DNA from: Neobacillus citreus
GTDB taxonomy: Bacteria; Bacillota; Bacilli; Bacillales; Cytobacillaceae
NCBI RefSeq assembly: GCF_018343545.2
Contig: NZ_JAGYPE020000013.1
Location: 1 to 64,000 of the forward strand
Length of the DNA stretch: 64,000 nt
Direction: 5' to 3'
The notes beneath the pieces are model-generated. The model searched no databases, was not told where the DNA came from, and saw only the letters and a program-made list of their open reading frames with translations. Made by a program: the position numbers and the translations under genes. Positions within the stretch are counted from its first letter, which is position 1; every line of letters starts with the position of its first letter. Below, piece after piece: positions 18,605 through 28,895 of the stretch.

Positions 18605-19773
18605 ATGATCGCTGTTCCTTTATTTACTCAGAAGACCTTCTGAATTATCGATTCAACAGCCATCATCCTTTCAATCAATTCCGGCTTAAACTCACAGTAG
18701 ATTTATTAAATAGAATAAATGCCTTAGACCCCAATCAGATTGTTAAGCCACGAATGGCGACTGAAGAGGAGTTAACCTTAATCCATGACCCAAGTTACGT
18801 AGAAGCAGTAAAAAAGGCCGGCCAGGGGCTTCTTCCGAAAGAAATGGCTGAAAACTATGGTTTAGGTACTGAAGATACCCCTATTTTCGCTAATATGCAT
18901 GAGGCTAGTTCTTTGATGGTGGGGGGGACCTTAACGGCTGTCGATGAGGTAATGACTGGAAAAACACTTCATGCCCTGCACCTTGGCGGCGGTCTGCATC
19001 ACGGATTTCGGGGGAAAGCCTCCGGATTTTGCATTTACAATGATAGTTCTGTTGCGATTAAATATATCCAGCAAAAATATAATGCCCGCGTTTTATACGT
19101 TGATACAGACGCCCATCATGGTGACGGAGTTCAATGGTCCTTTTACGATGACCCGAATGTCTGTACACTATCAATTCATGAGACTGGCCGGTATCTATTT
19201 CCGGGTACAGGCAATATTAACGAAAGAGGCCAGGGAGCGGGATACGGCTATTCATTCAACATCCCTGTTGATGCCTTTACAGAAGATGATTCGTGGCTGC
19301 ATGCCTATAAAAATGCAATCAGAGATGTGGCCGAGTTTTTTAAGCCTGATGTGATCTTGACGCAAAACGGAGCAGACTCGCATTATTATGACACATTAAC
19401 CCATTTGTCGGCAACGATGAAAATATATCGGGAAATCCCAAAGCTTGCCCATGAAATTGCGCATCAATATTGCGGCGGCAAATGGATTGCCGTAGGCGGC
19501 GGCGGATATGACATTTGGCGTGTTGTCCCAAGGGCTTGGGCATTTATTTGGATGGAGATGACGGAAAATCCCAATTGTTTTGGCAGTTTGCCTGAAGACT
19601 GGATAGAGCAGTGGCAAAAGGAGTCCCCGGTGACACTGCCAAGGGAGTGGGATGATCCAGAGGATATTTATCCTCCAATCCCAAGAAAAGCAGAAATAAC
19701 AGAAAAGAACTTAATCACACTTGAAAAAGCACTATATCCAATTCGTAATCATCAAAAAAGTGAATCAAGATAA
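18601..19773 (+). CDS. acuC: acetoin utilisation protein AcuC, class I/II-type protein deacetylase
   Basis: A 390-residue zinc-dependent deacetylase of the arginase/HDAC fold. It reactivates acetylated AcsA in B. subtilis. Motifs include [10 protein letters not shown] and [10 protein letters not shown], which carry the catalytic and zinc-binding His and Asp residues. The ATG at 18601 overlaps acuB as ATGA; the longer frame starting in acuB is not supported. Confidence 0.95.
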   Translation: MNDRCSFIYSEDLLNYRFNSHHPFNQFRLKLTVDLLNRINALDPNQIVKPRMATEEELTLIHDPSYVEAVKKAGQGLLPKEMAENYGLGTEDTPIFANMHEASSLMVGGTLTAVDEVMTGKTLHALHLGGGLHHGFRGKASGFCIYNDSSVAIKYIQQKYNARVLYVDTDAHHGDGVQWSFYDDPNVCTLSIHETGRYLFPGTGNINERGQGAGYGYSFNIPVDAFTEDDSWLHAYKNAIRDVAEFFKPDVILTQNGADSHYYDTLTHLSATMKIYREIPKLAHEIAHQYCGGKWIAVGGGGYDIWRVVPRAWAFIWMEMTENPNCFGSLPEDWIEQWQKESPVTLPREWDDPEDIYPPIPRKAEITEKNLITLEKALYPIRNHQKSESR

Positions 19774-19800
19774 TAAGAAAAGGCGGCTATTTAGCACCTC

Positions 19801-19834
19801 AGGCTATCGAAAACCTTTCGATAGCCTTTTATTT
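19801..19834 (+). terminator. terminator of acuABC
   Basis: Perfect stem AGGCTATCGAAA / TTTCGATAGCCT followed by TTTATTTT. Confidence 0.85.
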
Positions 19835-19945
19835 TACCTCATTACCTTTGTCGATTCACCACGTTAATTTTTATATAAAAATATTAATTTAAAGCCTTTT
19901 TAACATGTTTGTTGATTTGCGCCCTAGGCACTTCGATTTCCGCGA

Positions 19946-20170
19946 GGTTCAGACACTTCCTCCTCTTTTTCAGGCGATTTTGTCCGAAGGTTGCGTAGGT
20001 TCGGACACTTCCGCCCCTTTTTCAAGCGGTTTTGTCCGAAGGCTGCACTGGTTCGGACACTTCCGCCTCTTTTTCAAGCGATTTTGTCCGAACGTTGCAC
20101 TGGTTCGGACACTCCCTCCTCTTTTTCAAGCGATTTTGTCCGAAGGTTGCGCAGGTTCGGACACTTCCTG
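19946..20170. repeat. tandem array, 52-bp period, four units plus a partial
   Basis: GACACTT (or GACACTC) recurs at 19952, 20004, 20056, 20108 and 20160, exactly 52 bases apart. Each full unit carries TTCGGACA and TGTCCGAA, which can pair as an 8-bp stem around a loop of about 25 bases. Open frames through the array arise from the repeat and are not taken as genes. In B. subtilis the motPS genes occupy this acuC-ccpA gap. Confidence 0.85.
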
Positions 20171-20251
20171 GATGGAAATGTCCTCATAAAGCAGCACACT
20201 TACCAGGTGGAGAAAATGTGTGTTGCAATACTTTAGGATATTTGACTCCCA

Positions 20252-20445
20252 GTTGATTGGAGCAGAGGGCACTCGACTCCTCGAAAATGCTATCGCATTT
20301 CCTTCGTGCGTGGGCCGATTCAAGGGAGAAGATTTTCAGTGTCCTGCGGGATATAGAGGTCACTGGAGAACCCGCAGGCGCTTTCAGCGCCGAGGAGGCT
20401 CCAGGACCTCCCCGCGGAAAGCGAGTGCCCGGAGAGGAAATCAAC
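20252..20445. repeat. large structured interspersed element of the Bacillaceae type
   Basis: The ends pair (GTTGATT with AATCAAC, GGGCACTCG with CGAGTGCCC). Inside are CCTGCGGG / CCCGCAGG, GCGCTTTCAGCGC and GGAGG / CCTCC hairpins. Elements of this look are familiar to me as high-copy intergenic repeats in Bacillaceae, though I cannot cite a name. Compared with the form I remember, this copy has about 60 extra bases in the first arm. Confidence 0.7.
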
Positions 20446-20469
20446 AGGCCCGTTAGCAGGATTTAGACA

Positions 20470-20505
20470 AAATAAAAAAGGCGACTAATTAGCCGCCCTT
20501 TTTTA
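20470..20505 (-). terminator. terminator of ccpA
   Basis: GGCGACTAATTAGCCGCC is palindromic apart from one mismatch pair and is flanked by A6 and T6 runs. Confidence 0.75.
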
Positions 20506-21510
20506 TTATTCCCTTGTTGATTGACGATGTTCAATTCGATGTGGAAGAACCACTTTTTGTTCACTTACTTTTTCTTTGTTCATTAATTTGGTTAACAAGC
20601 GCATTGCAACAGCCCCAATATCATAAAGAGGTTGAACAATCGTCGTAAGCTGCGGACGGACCATCAGCGACAGTCTCGTATTGTCAGAAGTAATAACCTC
20701 AAAATCCTCTGGAATACTGTAGCCCTTATCCTCAGCACCATGGACGACACCAAGTGCCATTTCATCCGCACCAACCAAAATGGCCGTTGGTTTCTCAGAT
20801 AGTTCCAGCATTTTTTCAAATGCTTCAATTCCGGAATCGTACGTATAATCTCCTTCAATAATTAGCTCTTCATTAAAAGGAATATTTGCATCTTCTAAGG
20901 CTCTCTTATAGCCATTTAGCTTTTTAACGGTGATATCCGGTTCATAAAGCGGTCCAATAACAAAAGCAATATGTTTATGCCCTCTACCGATAAACTCTTT
21001 TACAGAATCGTAGGCAGCCTGTTCATAATCAATGTTAACAGAAGGAATCTTTTCAGATTCTTCGATAGATCCCGCTAGCACAACTGGAACTGGAGACCTT
21101 TCAAACTCATCGACATGCTCAGGAGTAATATGTCCTCCCATGAAAACAATCCCGTCTACCTGTTTACCTAACATTGTGTTAAATAAATGTAGTTCCTTTT
21201 CTTTGTTTTGATCTGAATTACTTAAGATAATATTGTACTTATACATGGTGGCAATATCTTCAATCCCGCGTGCAAGCTCTGCAAAGAAGATATTGGAGAT
21301 ATCAGGGATGATAACTCCTACTGTAGTTGTTTTTTTACTTGCCAATCCTCTGGCAACCGCATTTGGACGGTATCCTAATCTTTCGATTACCTCTTGGACC
21401 TTTTTCCGGGTAACCGGCTTTACATTAGGATTCCCGTTAACAACGCGGGATACTGTGGCCATGGAAACATTCGCTTCACGAGCTACGTCATAAATTGTAA
21501 TATTATTCAC
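20506..21510 (-). CDS. ccpA: catabolite control protein CcpA
   Basis: A 334-residue LacI/GalR regulator that, with HPr(Ser-P), binds cre sites and controls carbon metabolism. The N-terminal helix-turn-helix is [20 protein letters not shown], followed by the hinge region [13 protein letters not shown] typical of CcpA and a periplasmic-binding-protein fold. The start is GTG at 21510, ten bases after AGGAG; the upstream in-frame GTG overlaps the ribosome site. Confidence 0.97.
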   Translation of the reverse strand: MNNITIYDVAREANVSMATVSRVVNGNPNVKPVTRKKVQEVIERLGYRPNAVARGLASKKTTTVGVIIPDISNIFFAELARGIEDIATMYKYNIILSNSDQNKEKELHLFNTMLGKQVDGIVFMGGHITPEHVDEFERSPVPVVLAGSIEESEKIPSVNIDYEQAAYDSVKEFIGRGHKHIAFVIGPLYEPDITVKKLNGYKRALEDANIPFNEELIIEGDYTYDSGIEAFEKMLELSEKPTAILVGADEMALGVVHGAEDKGYSIPEDFEVITSDNTRLSLMVRPQLTTIVQPLYDIGAVAMRLLTKLMNKEKVSEQKVVLPHRIEHRQSTRE

Positions 21511-21678
21511 TTGTAACACTCTCCTAAAACGTTCATTGTTTTCTTTATTTTATAGCATTTAGCTAAAATCTAGTCATTATTGCTTATGTGATAAAGTAAA
21601 CAATCTTTAAGTATGTACTTATGATACGACAAGAAGAAAAAAGCCGCAATTATATTGTCAATATTTTTTTAAAAGCAG

Positions 21679-21716
21679 GAAAAAACCTCCTGCTATCATA
21701 GCAGAAGGTTCTTGTT
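21679..21716 (-). terminator. probable terminator of aroA
   Basis: Imperfect stem AACCTCCTGCTAT / ATAGCAGAAGGTT with an A-rich flank giving T residues on the minus strand. Confidence 0.6.
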
Positions 21717-21718
21717 CA

Positions 21719-22795
21719 TTATACTCTTACAAAGTTGGATGCAAGGAGTTCATTGTAGAAGTGATCAAATTGCTCAAGGTTCATTTGCTGCTGTGCATCA
21801 GAAAGTGCTACAGCAGGGTCTGGGTGTACTTCAGCCATAACGCCGTCTGCCCCAATTGCAATTGCAGCCTTCGCGCATGGAAGCAGTAAATCTCTTCTTC
21901 CAGTTGAGTGAGTAACATCTACCATAACCGGTAAATGTGTTTCTTGCTTTAAGATAGGAACAGCGGAAATATCTAAGGTATTTCTAGTTGCCTTCTCGTA
22001 GGTCCGAATTCCACGCTCGCAAAGGATAATTTGTCCATTTCCTTGCGCCATGATATATTCGGCAGCATTGATGAATTCCTCGATGGTTGCAGCTAACCCT
22101 CTCTTTAATAGAACAGGTTTATTTACTGCACCAGCAGCCTTTAATAATTCGAAGTTTTGCATATTACGTGCACCAATTTGGATAACATCGATGTAATCAA
22201 TAGCCATTTCAATATCGGCAGGACTGACAATTTCACTAATGACGGCCATATCAAATTCATTTGCAACACGTTTTAATATTTTCAGTCCTTCTACACCTAA
22301 TCCTTGGAAATCATATGGAGACGTTCTTGGCTTGTAAGCACCACCGCGCAAAAGCTTTAAGCCTTTTTCCTTCATAGCTTTAGCCACAGTTGCCACCTGC
22401 TCATAGGATTCAACTGCACATGGACCGAAGACAAAATGCTGCTTGCCATCGCCAATTTTTTCGCCTTTTAAGTCTACGATTGTATTTTCTGGCTGTTTCT
22501 TTCTAGAAACTAACAAAGCTTTCTTATGGTCGTCCTTTTGGAGGTCAAGCCCCGCTTTGAAAATTTCCTTAAACAGGTGATCAATTGTTGAATTTTCAAA
22601 TGGACCATCATTATTCTCTTTAATTTTATCGAGCATCATTCTTTCGCGGACTGGATCGAAGCGGAAAACGCCTTGACTTCCTTTTACCTGCCCGATCTCT
22701 TGGACGAGTCGAGCTCTTTCATTTATTAACCTCAACAATTCCAAGTTTAACTCATCTACACGGTCTCTTAACTGATCCAATTCATTATTGCCCAT
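21719..22795 (-). CDS. aroA: bifunctional chorismate mutase / DAHP synthase
   Basis: A 358-residue enzyme of the AroA(G) type. The N-terminal chorismate mutase domain (residues 5-85, [20 protein letters not shown]) is fused to a KDPG-aldolase-type DAHP synthase domain ([50 protein letters not shown]). It catalyses the first step of the shikimate pathway; in this class the mutase domain mediates feedback inhibition. It follows ccpA in the same order as in B. subtilis. Confidence 0.96.
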   Translation of the reverse strand: MGNNELDQLRDRVDELNLELLRLINERARLVQEIGQVKGSQGVFRFDPVRERMMLDKIKENNDGPFENSTIDHLFKEIFKAGLDLQKDDHKKALLVSRKKQPENTIVDLKGEKIGDGKQHFVFGPCAVESYEQVATVAKAMKEKGLKLLRGGAYKPRTSPYDFQGLGVEGLKILKRVANEFDMAVISEIVSPADIEMAIDYIDVIQIGARNMQNFELLKAAGAVNKPVLLKRGLAATIEEFINAAEYIMAQGNGQIILCERGIRTYEKATRNTLDISAVPILKQETHLPVMVDVTHSTGRRDLLLPCAKAAIAIGADGVMAEVHPDPAVALSDAQQQMNLEQFDHFYNELLASNFVRV

Positions 22796-23082
22796 CTTTT
22801 CGTCCCCGTCCTTTCTTTTGTCGGCATTTATTCCTAAGTAAAGTTATCTTTTTTAAATAGGATTAAGTTTACTGCCTCACAATCAAAGATTTTTAAAAAT
22901 TATAAACTTTTTTATAATTAGGGTTATTATAGCCGAAATAAATTTCTTTGTCATCACTTTTTTCTTTAACGATTAAACGCTTTTAAGCTTTTAAGTATTA
23001 AAGTATTTTTTGATATATATTAAAGTAATATATGTGTTTTTTGAAAAAAGGTGACTGTTATATGGCGATATGGAACTATTTT

Positions 23083-23415
23083 TTATTCCTGAACGGGAAT
23101 AGCTTGTGCCAAAGAACGATTCGTTATTTTCCAGTGTGAAGCATTCCACGATGGTTTCCCATCAGCAAAAAGAATGGCTTGTGGAGATTCGTGCTTAATT
23201 TGAAATTGTTCAGCGATTTCGTTTGATAATGGGCGGGAATCTTGAACTGCCAAGTAGTAAGTTGGGATATTTTCATGTTCATTCGAAAATTTCTCGTATT
23301 CTTTGTAGGCTGCTTGGCTGATTGGGCAAGTTAAGCTGTGCTTTAATAGATAAAATGAATTTTCGTTATTTAGTAATTCCGTAAACTCTTCAATTGAATC
23401 AATTTTTTTCAGCAT
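23083..23415 (-). CDS. ytxJ: bacillithiol-system redox-active protein YtxJ
   Basis: A 110-residue thioredoxin-fold monothiol protein. The active-site region is HSLTCPISQAAYKEYEKF with a single cysteine, typical of YtxJ proteins proposed to act on bacillithiolated proteins. The start is the ATG at 23415 behind TGGAGG; the longer frame has no ribosome site. It follows ytxGH at a distance of 86 bases, so it may be cotranscribed. Confidence 0.9.
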   Translation of the reverse strand: MLKKIDSIEEFTELLNNENSFYLLKHSLTCPISQAAYKEYEKFSNEHENIPTYYLAVQDSRPLSNEIAEQFQIKHESPQAILFADGKPSWNASHWKITNRSLAQAIPVQE

Positions 23416-23501
23416 AATTTTACCTCCAGATAATAATAAACGGTGAAGTAATTTTAACACTTCACCGTAATGTTTCACAAACTGTATAACTTATATTCCT
23501 T

Positions 23502-23966
23502 TTAAATCCTAACCTTGCTTTCTTCTTCCTCTAGTGCTTTTTGAGCTTCCTCTAATTTTTTTCGAATTTCATCGCTATTTGCTGAAGCTTTTGTTGATGC
23601 CGTTTTTTCGTTTGAACCTTGAATCGAAATATAGGTGGTTTCGGAATCCTCATGCTGCTCAAAAGTGGTATCTGTTTTCCCTTTCACTTTATTCATTAGA
23701 TTAGAGGATTGCTGGGCAAGCCCCTGGGTAAGTGAGATAGTTTTGGACTTTACATTTTCCCTTAGCGGTGAAGATTTATCGAGAAGAGATCCCGTTTGGT
23801 CAGAAAGTGTATGGCGAAATTCCTGGCCTTTTTTTGTACCTAAGAGCAGCGCCGCTGCAGCACCCGCCAGACCGCCAACGATAACGCCCAGCAGAAAACT
23901 GCTGCTGCCAGATTCGTCGCTTCGAACTTGATTGGTTTCACGTGATTCATACTCTCTTTTTGTCAT
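23502..23966 (-). CDS. ytxH: YtxH-domain membrane protein
   Basis: A 154-residue protein with one transmembrane helix of small residues (FLLGVIVGGLAGAAAALLLG, about residues 24-43) followed by a charged, heptad-rich cytoplasmic tail. In B. subtilis ytxGHJ form a general stress (sigma-B) operon; no sigma-B promoter was located here with confidence. Molecular function is not known. Confidence 0.88.
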   Translation of the reverse strand: MTKREYESRETNQVRSDESGSSSFLLGVIVGGLAGAAAALLLGTKKGQEFRHTLSDQTGSLLDKSSPLRENVKSKTISLTQGLAQQSSNLMNKVKGKTDTTFEQHEDSETTYISIQGSNEKTASTKASANSDEIRKKLEEAQKALEEEESKVRI

Positions 23967-23986
23967 AATCCCTTCACTCCTCTTTT

Positions 23987-24451
23987 TTAATGTGAACGTT
24001 CCTTTTGCCTTTCATAAATGGTTTCTTCATTTTTGGCTTCCTTACGAGCCTGCCACATGTCTTTTAATTCAAAAAATACATTGCTCCACTGAATAATTTG
24101 CGAAACTTTTTCCTTGCTCTCTTCGACTTGCTCATCAATCGTATTCGTAATATTCTTTAAGGTTCCATTAAATTTCCTGACTGAGGTTCCAACCTCTTTA
24201 ACAGAATCAACGACACTATTTAAGCGCACTGATTTATCTTGTAAATCTTCGGCAAGGGCATTTGTTTTTTGTAAGAGCTGTGTTGTTTCACTTGTGACAC
24301 CTTCAACTTGTTTTTCCAGTCCCTTTAAAGTGTCCGAAACACTCGTAAGGGTAATTTTCAGGGATTTAAGTGTCGCTGATAAATAGAAAACCAGCACTAA
24401 AAAAGCTACTGCAATCAAGGCTGCGCTTATGTATAAAATCAAGATCATCAT
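23987..24451 (-). CDS. ytxG: DUF948 protein YtxG
   Basis: A 154-residue protein with an N-terminal transmembrane helix (about residues 3-25) and a long coiled-coil region resembling the signalling helices of chemoreceptors. It is the first gene of ytxG-ytxH-ytxJ. The ribosome site is GGAGGTTTT. Function is unknown. Confidence 0.88.
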   Translation of the reverse strand: MMILILYISAALIAVAFLVLVFYLSATLKSLKITLTSVSDTLKGLEKQVEGVTSETTQLLQKTNALAEDLQDKSVRLNSVVDSVKEVGTSVRKFNGTLKNITNTIDEQVEESKEKVSQIIQWSNVFFELKDMWQARKEAKNEETIYERQKERSH

Positions 24452-24592
24452 AAAACCTCCGATATATCCTATTAATTATGTATTACCGTTCAAACTATGG
24501 TTTAAACCTCGTTCATATCTTATACTACTTCCAGTGATTTGTCTTGTTTTCCTGCAATTTGTTAAAAAAAATTCCTTATATTATTGATATGA

Positions 24593-24625
24593 AAAAAGGA
24601 TGCCGCACTTGGCGGAATCCTTTTC
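24593..24625 (-). terminator. terminator of murC
   Basis: Stem AAGGAT.CCGC / GCGG.ATCCTT flanked by A and T runs. Confidence 0.75.
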
Positions 24626-25927
24626 TTATTTAGCAATTTGTTTTTCATAAGATTCCTGGAATTTCTGAATGTCTCCAGCCCCCATAAAGAGGATGACACT
24701 ATTATCATGGTTCCCTAATAAATATGTGGTCTCTTCAGTGAGAATTTCAGCACCAGGGATTTTTTCCTCAAGGTCGTGAATAGAAAGCTTTCCTTGTTTT
24801 TCACGAGCTGACCCAAAAATTTCACACAAATAAGTTTTATCCGCCAGCCTTAGGCTCTCAGCAAAATCTTCTAAAAAGGCCTGCGTCCTTGTAAAGGTAT
24901 GCGGCTGGAACACGGCAACAATTTCACGATCAGGATATTTTTGCATGGCTGCATCGATGGTTGCTTTGATTTCAGTCGGATGGTGGGCATAATCGTCAAT
25001 TAAAATTTGGCTGCCCATCCTTTTTTCCGTAAATCTTCGCTTAACCCCTTGGAAGGTCGTTAAAAGTTCTTTCACTACTTCCACATTAATATCTTCATAA
25101 TGGCAAACGCCAATGACAGCTAGAGCATTTAGAACACTATGGTCACCGAATGTTGGAATGGAAAAGGTGTCATAATACGTATTGCGAATAAATACATCAA
25201 AGCTTGTTCCTTCTGTCGTTTTCACAATATTTGCGGCCTGATAATCATTTTCCTCCGCAAATCCATAAAACAAGACAGGAACCTTAGCCTGAATTTTTTG
25301 AAGCTGCTCATCATCACCATAAGCAAATATCCCTTTTTTCACTTGGAAGGCCAACTCCTGAAAAGCCGAAAAAACATCATCGATATTGGCAAAATAATCA
25401 GGATGATCAAAGTCAATATTGGTCATTATGGCATAATCAGGGAAGTAGGAAAGAAAATGCCGTCTATACTCACATGCCTCAAAAACAAAATACTCCGCAC
25501 CTTCTTCTCCTTTACCGGTACCGTCACCAATTAAAAAGGAAGTAGGCTTCGCGCCTGCGATTACATGCGAAAGCAGACCCGTGGTGGATGTTTTGCCATG
25601 GGCACCTGTGATGGCTATGCTGGTGAAATTTTGCATAAAGTCGCCTAAAAAACGATGGTAACGTATAATAGGAAGCCCTAGTTTCATGGCCTCTTGAATT
25701 TCCTCATGCGTATCAGGAAATGCGTTCCCGGCAATGATTGTCATCCCTGGCTCGATATTTTCTTTCTGGAACGGGAGTATTTTAATCCCCGATTGTTCAA
25801 GGGCCAGTTGAGTAAAAAAGCGCTTTTCGACATCGGAGCCTTGGACCTGAAATTTCATATCATGGAGCACTTGTGCAAGTGCGCTCATACCAGACCCCTT
25901 TATACCGACAAAATGGTAAATTGTCAT
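24626..25927 (-). CDS. murC: UDP-N-acetylmuramate--L-alanine ligase
   Basis: A 433-residue Mur ligase that adds the first amino acid of the peptidoglycan stem peptide. It has the N-terminal UDP-binding fold ([15 protein letters not shown]), the ATP loop [12 protein letters not shown] (about residue 108) and the C-terminal [10 protein letters not shown] motif (about residue 295). The start is the ATG at 25927 behind TTGGAGG. Position between ytxG and sftA matches B. subtilis. Confidence 0.96.
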   Translation of the reverse strand: MTIYHFVGIKGSGMSALAQVLHDMKFQVQGSDVEKRFFTQLALEQSGIKILPFQKENIEPGMTIIAGNAFPDTHEEIQEAMKLGLPIIRYHRFLGDFMQNFTSIAITGAHGKTSTTGLLSHVIAGAKPTSFLIGDGTGKGEEGAEYFVFEACEYRRHFLSYFPDYAIMTNIDFDHPDYFANIDDVFSAFQELAFQVKKGIFAYGDDEQLQKIQAKVPVLFYGFAEENDYQAANIVKTTEGTSFDVFIRNTYYDTFSIPTFGDHSVLNALAVIGVCHYEDINVEVVKELLTTFQGVKRRFTEKRMGSQILIDDYAHHPTEIKATIDAAMQKYPDREIVAVFQPHTFTRTQAFLEDFAESLRLADKTYLCEIFGSAREKQGKLSIHDLEEKIPGAEILTEETTYLLGNHDNSVILFMGAGDIQKFQESYEKQIAK

Positions 25928-25995
25928 AGAAGAACCTCCAACCAACGTCTATCTGTAAAACAGTATATGACATCTGTCTGTATTTGCTAATCTGA

Positions 25996-26026
25996 AAAAG
26001 CAGGGAGAATTGGACACCTGCTTTTC
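25996..26026 (-). terminator. terminator downstream of sftA
   Basis: Stem AAAGCAGG / CCTGCTTT with T residues on both strands. It lies beyond repeat copy D, about 190 bases after the sftA stop. Confidence 0.6.
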
Positions 26027-26102
26027 CTGAACATATTTCAATATTATATCACTGTTTATCCGTAAAAACTATTTTCGAACCCGAATTGCTCCAATGGTAC
26101 TA

Positions 26103-26206
26103 TTCGCTAATCAGAATTTACTGTTGTAAATTTGAACGCATAAGTTCAACTACAACACTTGAATCGTCCTATCGGACTCGCCAATCGCTGAGTTTTATTT
26201 ATTATT
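26103..26206 (-). repeat. dispersed three-hairpin repeat, copy D (decayed)
   Basis: On the minus strand it reads GATTGGCGAGTCCGATAGGA, then GTTGTAGTTGAACTTATGCG and GATTAGCGAA, matching the copies at 33948 and 42231 in order. The middle is diverged and the third hairpin rearranged. It begins ten bases after the sftA stop. Confidence 0.65.
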
Positions 26207-26215
26207 TGTCTATAT

Positions 26216-28741
26216 TTACATATTTAGACTTGCATCCTGGATAGATTCCAAATCCGCTTCGTTGATTAACACTTCCCGCGGCTTGCTTCCGTTTGCACCT
26301 GAAATATAACCCTGCTGCTCGAGCATATCCATTAAGCGTGCAGCCCGGTTATAGCCAATTTTAAAGCGGCGCTGCAGGCTGGAAGTTGAGGCTGCTCCTT
26401 GTTCGATGATAAATTCACAGGCATCATAAAACAACTCGTCCTCCTCCTCCGTTATTTGGGCCTTTTTTAAAAGTTCTTCCTGCACAAATAAATATTCCGG
26501 GTCGCGCTGTTCTCTAACATGGGCGACAACCACATCAATTTCTTCATCGGTTACAAATGTGCCCTGCAAGCGGACCGGCTTTGATGAGCCATTTTCCAAA
26601 AAGAGCATATCGCCGCGGCCAAGCAATTTTTCGGCACCGCTGATATCAATGATGGTACGCGAATCGACTTGGGATGAGACCGAAAAGGCAATCCTTGTCG
26701 GGACGTTTGCTTTTATTAAACCAGTGATGACATCCACAGACGGCCGTTGCGTTGCGATAATTAAATGGATACCGCACGCTCTTGCCTTTTGGGCTATCCG
26801 GCAAATGGCTTCCTCTACATCAGCCGGTGACATCATCATTAAATCAGCCAGCTCATCAATAATAATGACGATATATGGGAGCTTGTCGGAATATCTTTTA
26901 TGCTCCATAGCCAGTTCATTAAAGCGGCTGATATCGCGGACGCCGGTATGGGCAAATAGCTCATAGCGGCGTTCCATTTCATCGACTGCCCATTTTAACG
27001 CAGCGGTTGCTGCCTTAACATCGGTAATAACCGGGCTGACCAGGTGAGGAATCCGGTTATATGGTGCAAGCTCCACCATTTTCGGGTCAATTAGCATGAG
27101 CTTAACATCTTCAGGTCTGGCTTTATATAATAAGCTAACTAAAATCGAATTAATGCAGACACTTTTTCCGGATCCTGTTGCCCCGGCAATCAGACCGTGG
27201 GGCATTTTCTTTAAATCTGTCACAATCGGCTTGCCGGCAATATCGAGGCCAAGCACCACCGTTAACGGGGATGCTGTATCATTGAAAACGCCGCTGCCGA
27301 TAATTTCGCTGATTCTCACCGGCCTTGATTGTTGGTTCGGCACTTCAATTCCAATCGTGTGTTTCCCCGGAATTGGTGCTTCGATCCGGATATCCCTGGC
27401 AGCAAGGCTTAATTTGATATCATCACTTAGATTGGTAATCTTGTTCACTTTGACACCAGGTTCAGGCTGTACTTCAAAACGGGTAACAGACGGACCTTGC
27501 GTTACATTTACCACATTTGCGCCAACATTAAAGTTTTGCAAGGTTTGGTTTAGCAATTCCTCTTGATAAAGCATCCATTTTGTATCGATGATTTCGGAAA
27601 CCGGGGGATGGAGCAAATCCGCCATTGGGAATTGATATTCGCCTGCTGCGGCAATCTCTTGGATATGGTGGTCTTTTTGCTCTTCATGACGGCTATTGGT
27701 TTCAACGATTATTTCTTTTTGCTGTGTATTAATTGATTCCTGCTTTTGCGGTTCCTCTTTCACTTTAAGCAGGCTGTTGTTTTCCACGACTTGCTCTTGT
27801 TGAGAAGCGGCAATTAAAGCCTGCTTTTGCCGTTCTTCGTCGAGTCTTCTTTTCTTTACTTCCCATTTTTCCCGATCCTGCTTTAACATCATGACGTTGA
27901 AAGGAAGATGAGAACGCTTAGGCTTAGGAGGTTCAGATTCCTCGAATTGGTCCTCTTCGATACGAAGTGGTAATTCGGATTCCTCGTTTTGGTTATCTTC
28001 AATACGAAGTGGTGGTTTGGATTCATCGCTCTGGTTATCTTCAACACCTAGTGGTATCGTGGATTCCTCGATACGAAGTAGCAGTTCACCAACCTTGCCT
28101 TCAGGTTCTTGAACACCTTCAATCAGAACAGAGCTGTTATCTGTCTCTTCGGAGTATGTATTGTCCATTGGAGTGATTTCATCAAGGGCCACATTCTCTT
28201 TAATTTCAGTTTCTGTCTCCAAACTCTTATGGACAAAATTTGATATTGTCATTGTGGGATTTTCTTCCGTCAGTAGCGGAGCGGACTGGCTTAATTTTTC
28301 TTCCTCGAAAATATGACTTAATTCATGTTCAACTACCGAGTCTGTTTTTCTCGGGCGATTGAACCCAAATACTGGGGAAGGAATTTCGGTTGGTTGAAAC
28401 GGCCCCCGGGCTTTTTTTAACGGTTCAATTTTCGCCTTAATTGGTTCTTTTTGAATTACTTTTTGCCGTTCTTTAACCGATTGTGGGAGATTCTCTGTCT
28501 CTCTTCCGATTTTCTTTTTCCGCCGCTTTCCTTCTAGGGGTTTTATTGATTCCAAAGGTAAGGGTGCCTTTAATTTGTTTTTTGGATATTGATAAGAAAC
28601 TCTTGCATCCAAATCCTTAGTGCTTTCACTTTGAAAAGCAAATGTAGGAACTTCCGATTTATCATTATGTAAGGGGTGCTTGTCAAATTCCCCTTCCTCA
28701 TCTTTTTTTAATTTTTGAAAAAAGTTTTGGATCCAGCTCAA
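26216..28741 (-). CDS. sftA: DNA translocase SftA (FtsK/SpoIIIE family)
   Basis: An 841-residue cytoplasmic DNA pump that clears chromosome DNA from the closing septum. It lacks N-terminal transmembrane helices, as SftA does. The first 370 residues are a charged linker; the motor has Walker A GATGSGKSVCIN, the Walker B region IIIDELADLMM, and a C-terminal winged-helix gamma domain (FKIGYNRAARLMDMLEQQGY). The start is taken as TTG at 28741, giving MSWIQNFFQKLKK like other SftA proteins. The linker holds a 14-residue tandem repeat. ytpR, downstream in B. subtilis, is absent. Confidence 0.93.
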   Translation of the reverse strand: MSWIQNFFQKLKKDEEGEFDKHPLHNDKSEVPTFAFQSESTKDLDARVSYQYPKNKLKAPLPLESIKPLEGKRRKKKIGRETENLPQSVKERQKVIQKEPIKAKIEPLKKARGPFQPTEIPSPVFGFNRPRKTDSVVEHELSHIFEEEKLSQSAPLLTEENPTMTISNFVHKSLETETEIKENVALDEITPMDNTYSEETDNSSVLIEGVQEPEGKVGELLLRIEESTIPLGVEDNQSDESKPPLRIEDNQNEESELPLRIEEDQFEESEPPKPKRSHLPFNVMMLKQDREKWEVKKRRLDEERQKQALIAASQQEQVVENNSLLKVKEEPQKQESINTQQKEIIVETNSRHEEQKDHHIQEIAAAGEYQFPMADLLHPPVSEIIDTKWMLYQEELLNQTLQNFNVGANVVNVTQGPSVTRFEVQPEPGVKVNKITNLSDDIKLSLAARDIRIEAPIPGKHTIGIEVPNQQSRPVRISEIIGSGVFNDTASPLTVVLGLDIAGKPIVTDLKKMPHGLIAGATGSGKSVCINSILVSLLYKARPEDVKLMLIDPKMVELAPYNRIPHLVSPVITDVKAATAALKWAVDEMERRYELFAHTGVRDISRFNELAMEHKRYSDKLPYIVIIIDELADLMMMSPADVEEAICRIAQKARACGIHLIIATQRPSVDVITGLIKANVPTRIAFSVSSQVDSRTIIDISGAEKLLGRGDMLFLENGSSKPVRLQGTFVTDEEIDVVVAHVREQRDPEYLFVQEELLKKAQITEEEDELFYDACEFIIEQGAASTSSLQRRFKIGYNRAARLMDMLEQQGYISGANGSKPREVLINEADLESIQDASLNM
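27935..28075 (-). repeat. 42-bp in-frame tandem repeat inside sftA
   Basis: About three units of 14 residues of the type PLRIEDNQNEESE. The repeats lie in the variable acidic linker before the motor domain. Confidence 0.75.
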
Positions 28742-28865
28742 AACTATCACTCTTTCTATTTCACTTCTTGTCACTCTATTTTATCAGCATTTTTTATTTT
28801 TTCGACACTATTCTTTAGAAACAGCCAAAATATATGAAATTTCGTTCTTGAGACACAGAAAAACA

Positions 28866-28890
28866 GGATCACCTTCATCAAGTGATCCTA
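28866..28890 (-). terminator. terminator of ytpQ
   Basis: Perfect stem AGGATCAC / GTGATCCT; an A-rich flank supplies T residues on the minus strand. Confidence 0.75.
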
Positions 28891-28895
28891 CCCTT

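Noticed and set aside
19905-20466. Several open frames of 65-94 residues
   Set aside because: They run through the 52-bp array and the structured element, disagree in frame and have no ribosome site.
23063-23140. 25-codon frame with AAAGGTG before an ATG
   Set aside because: It lies antisense over the 3' end of ytxJ and has no recognisable product.
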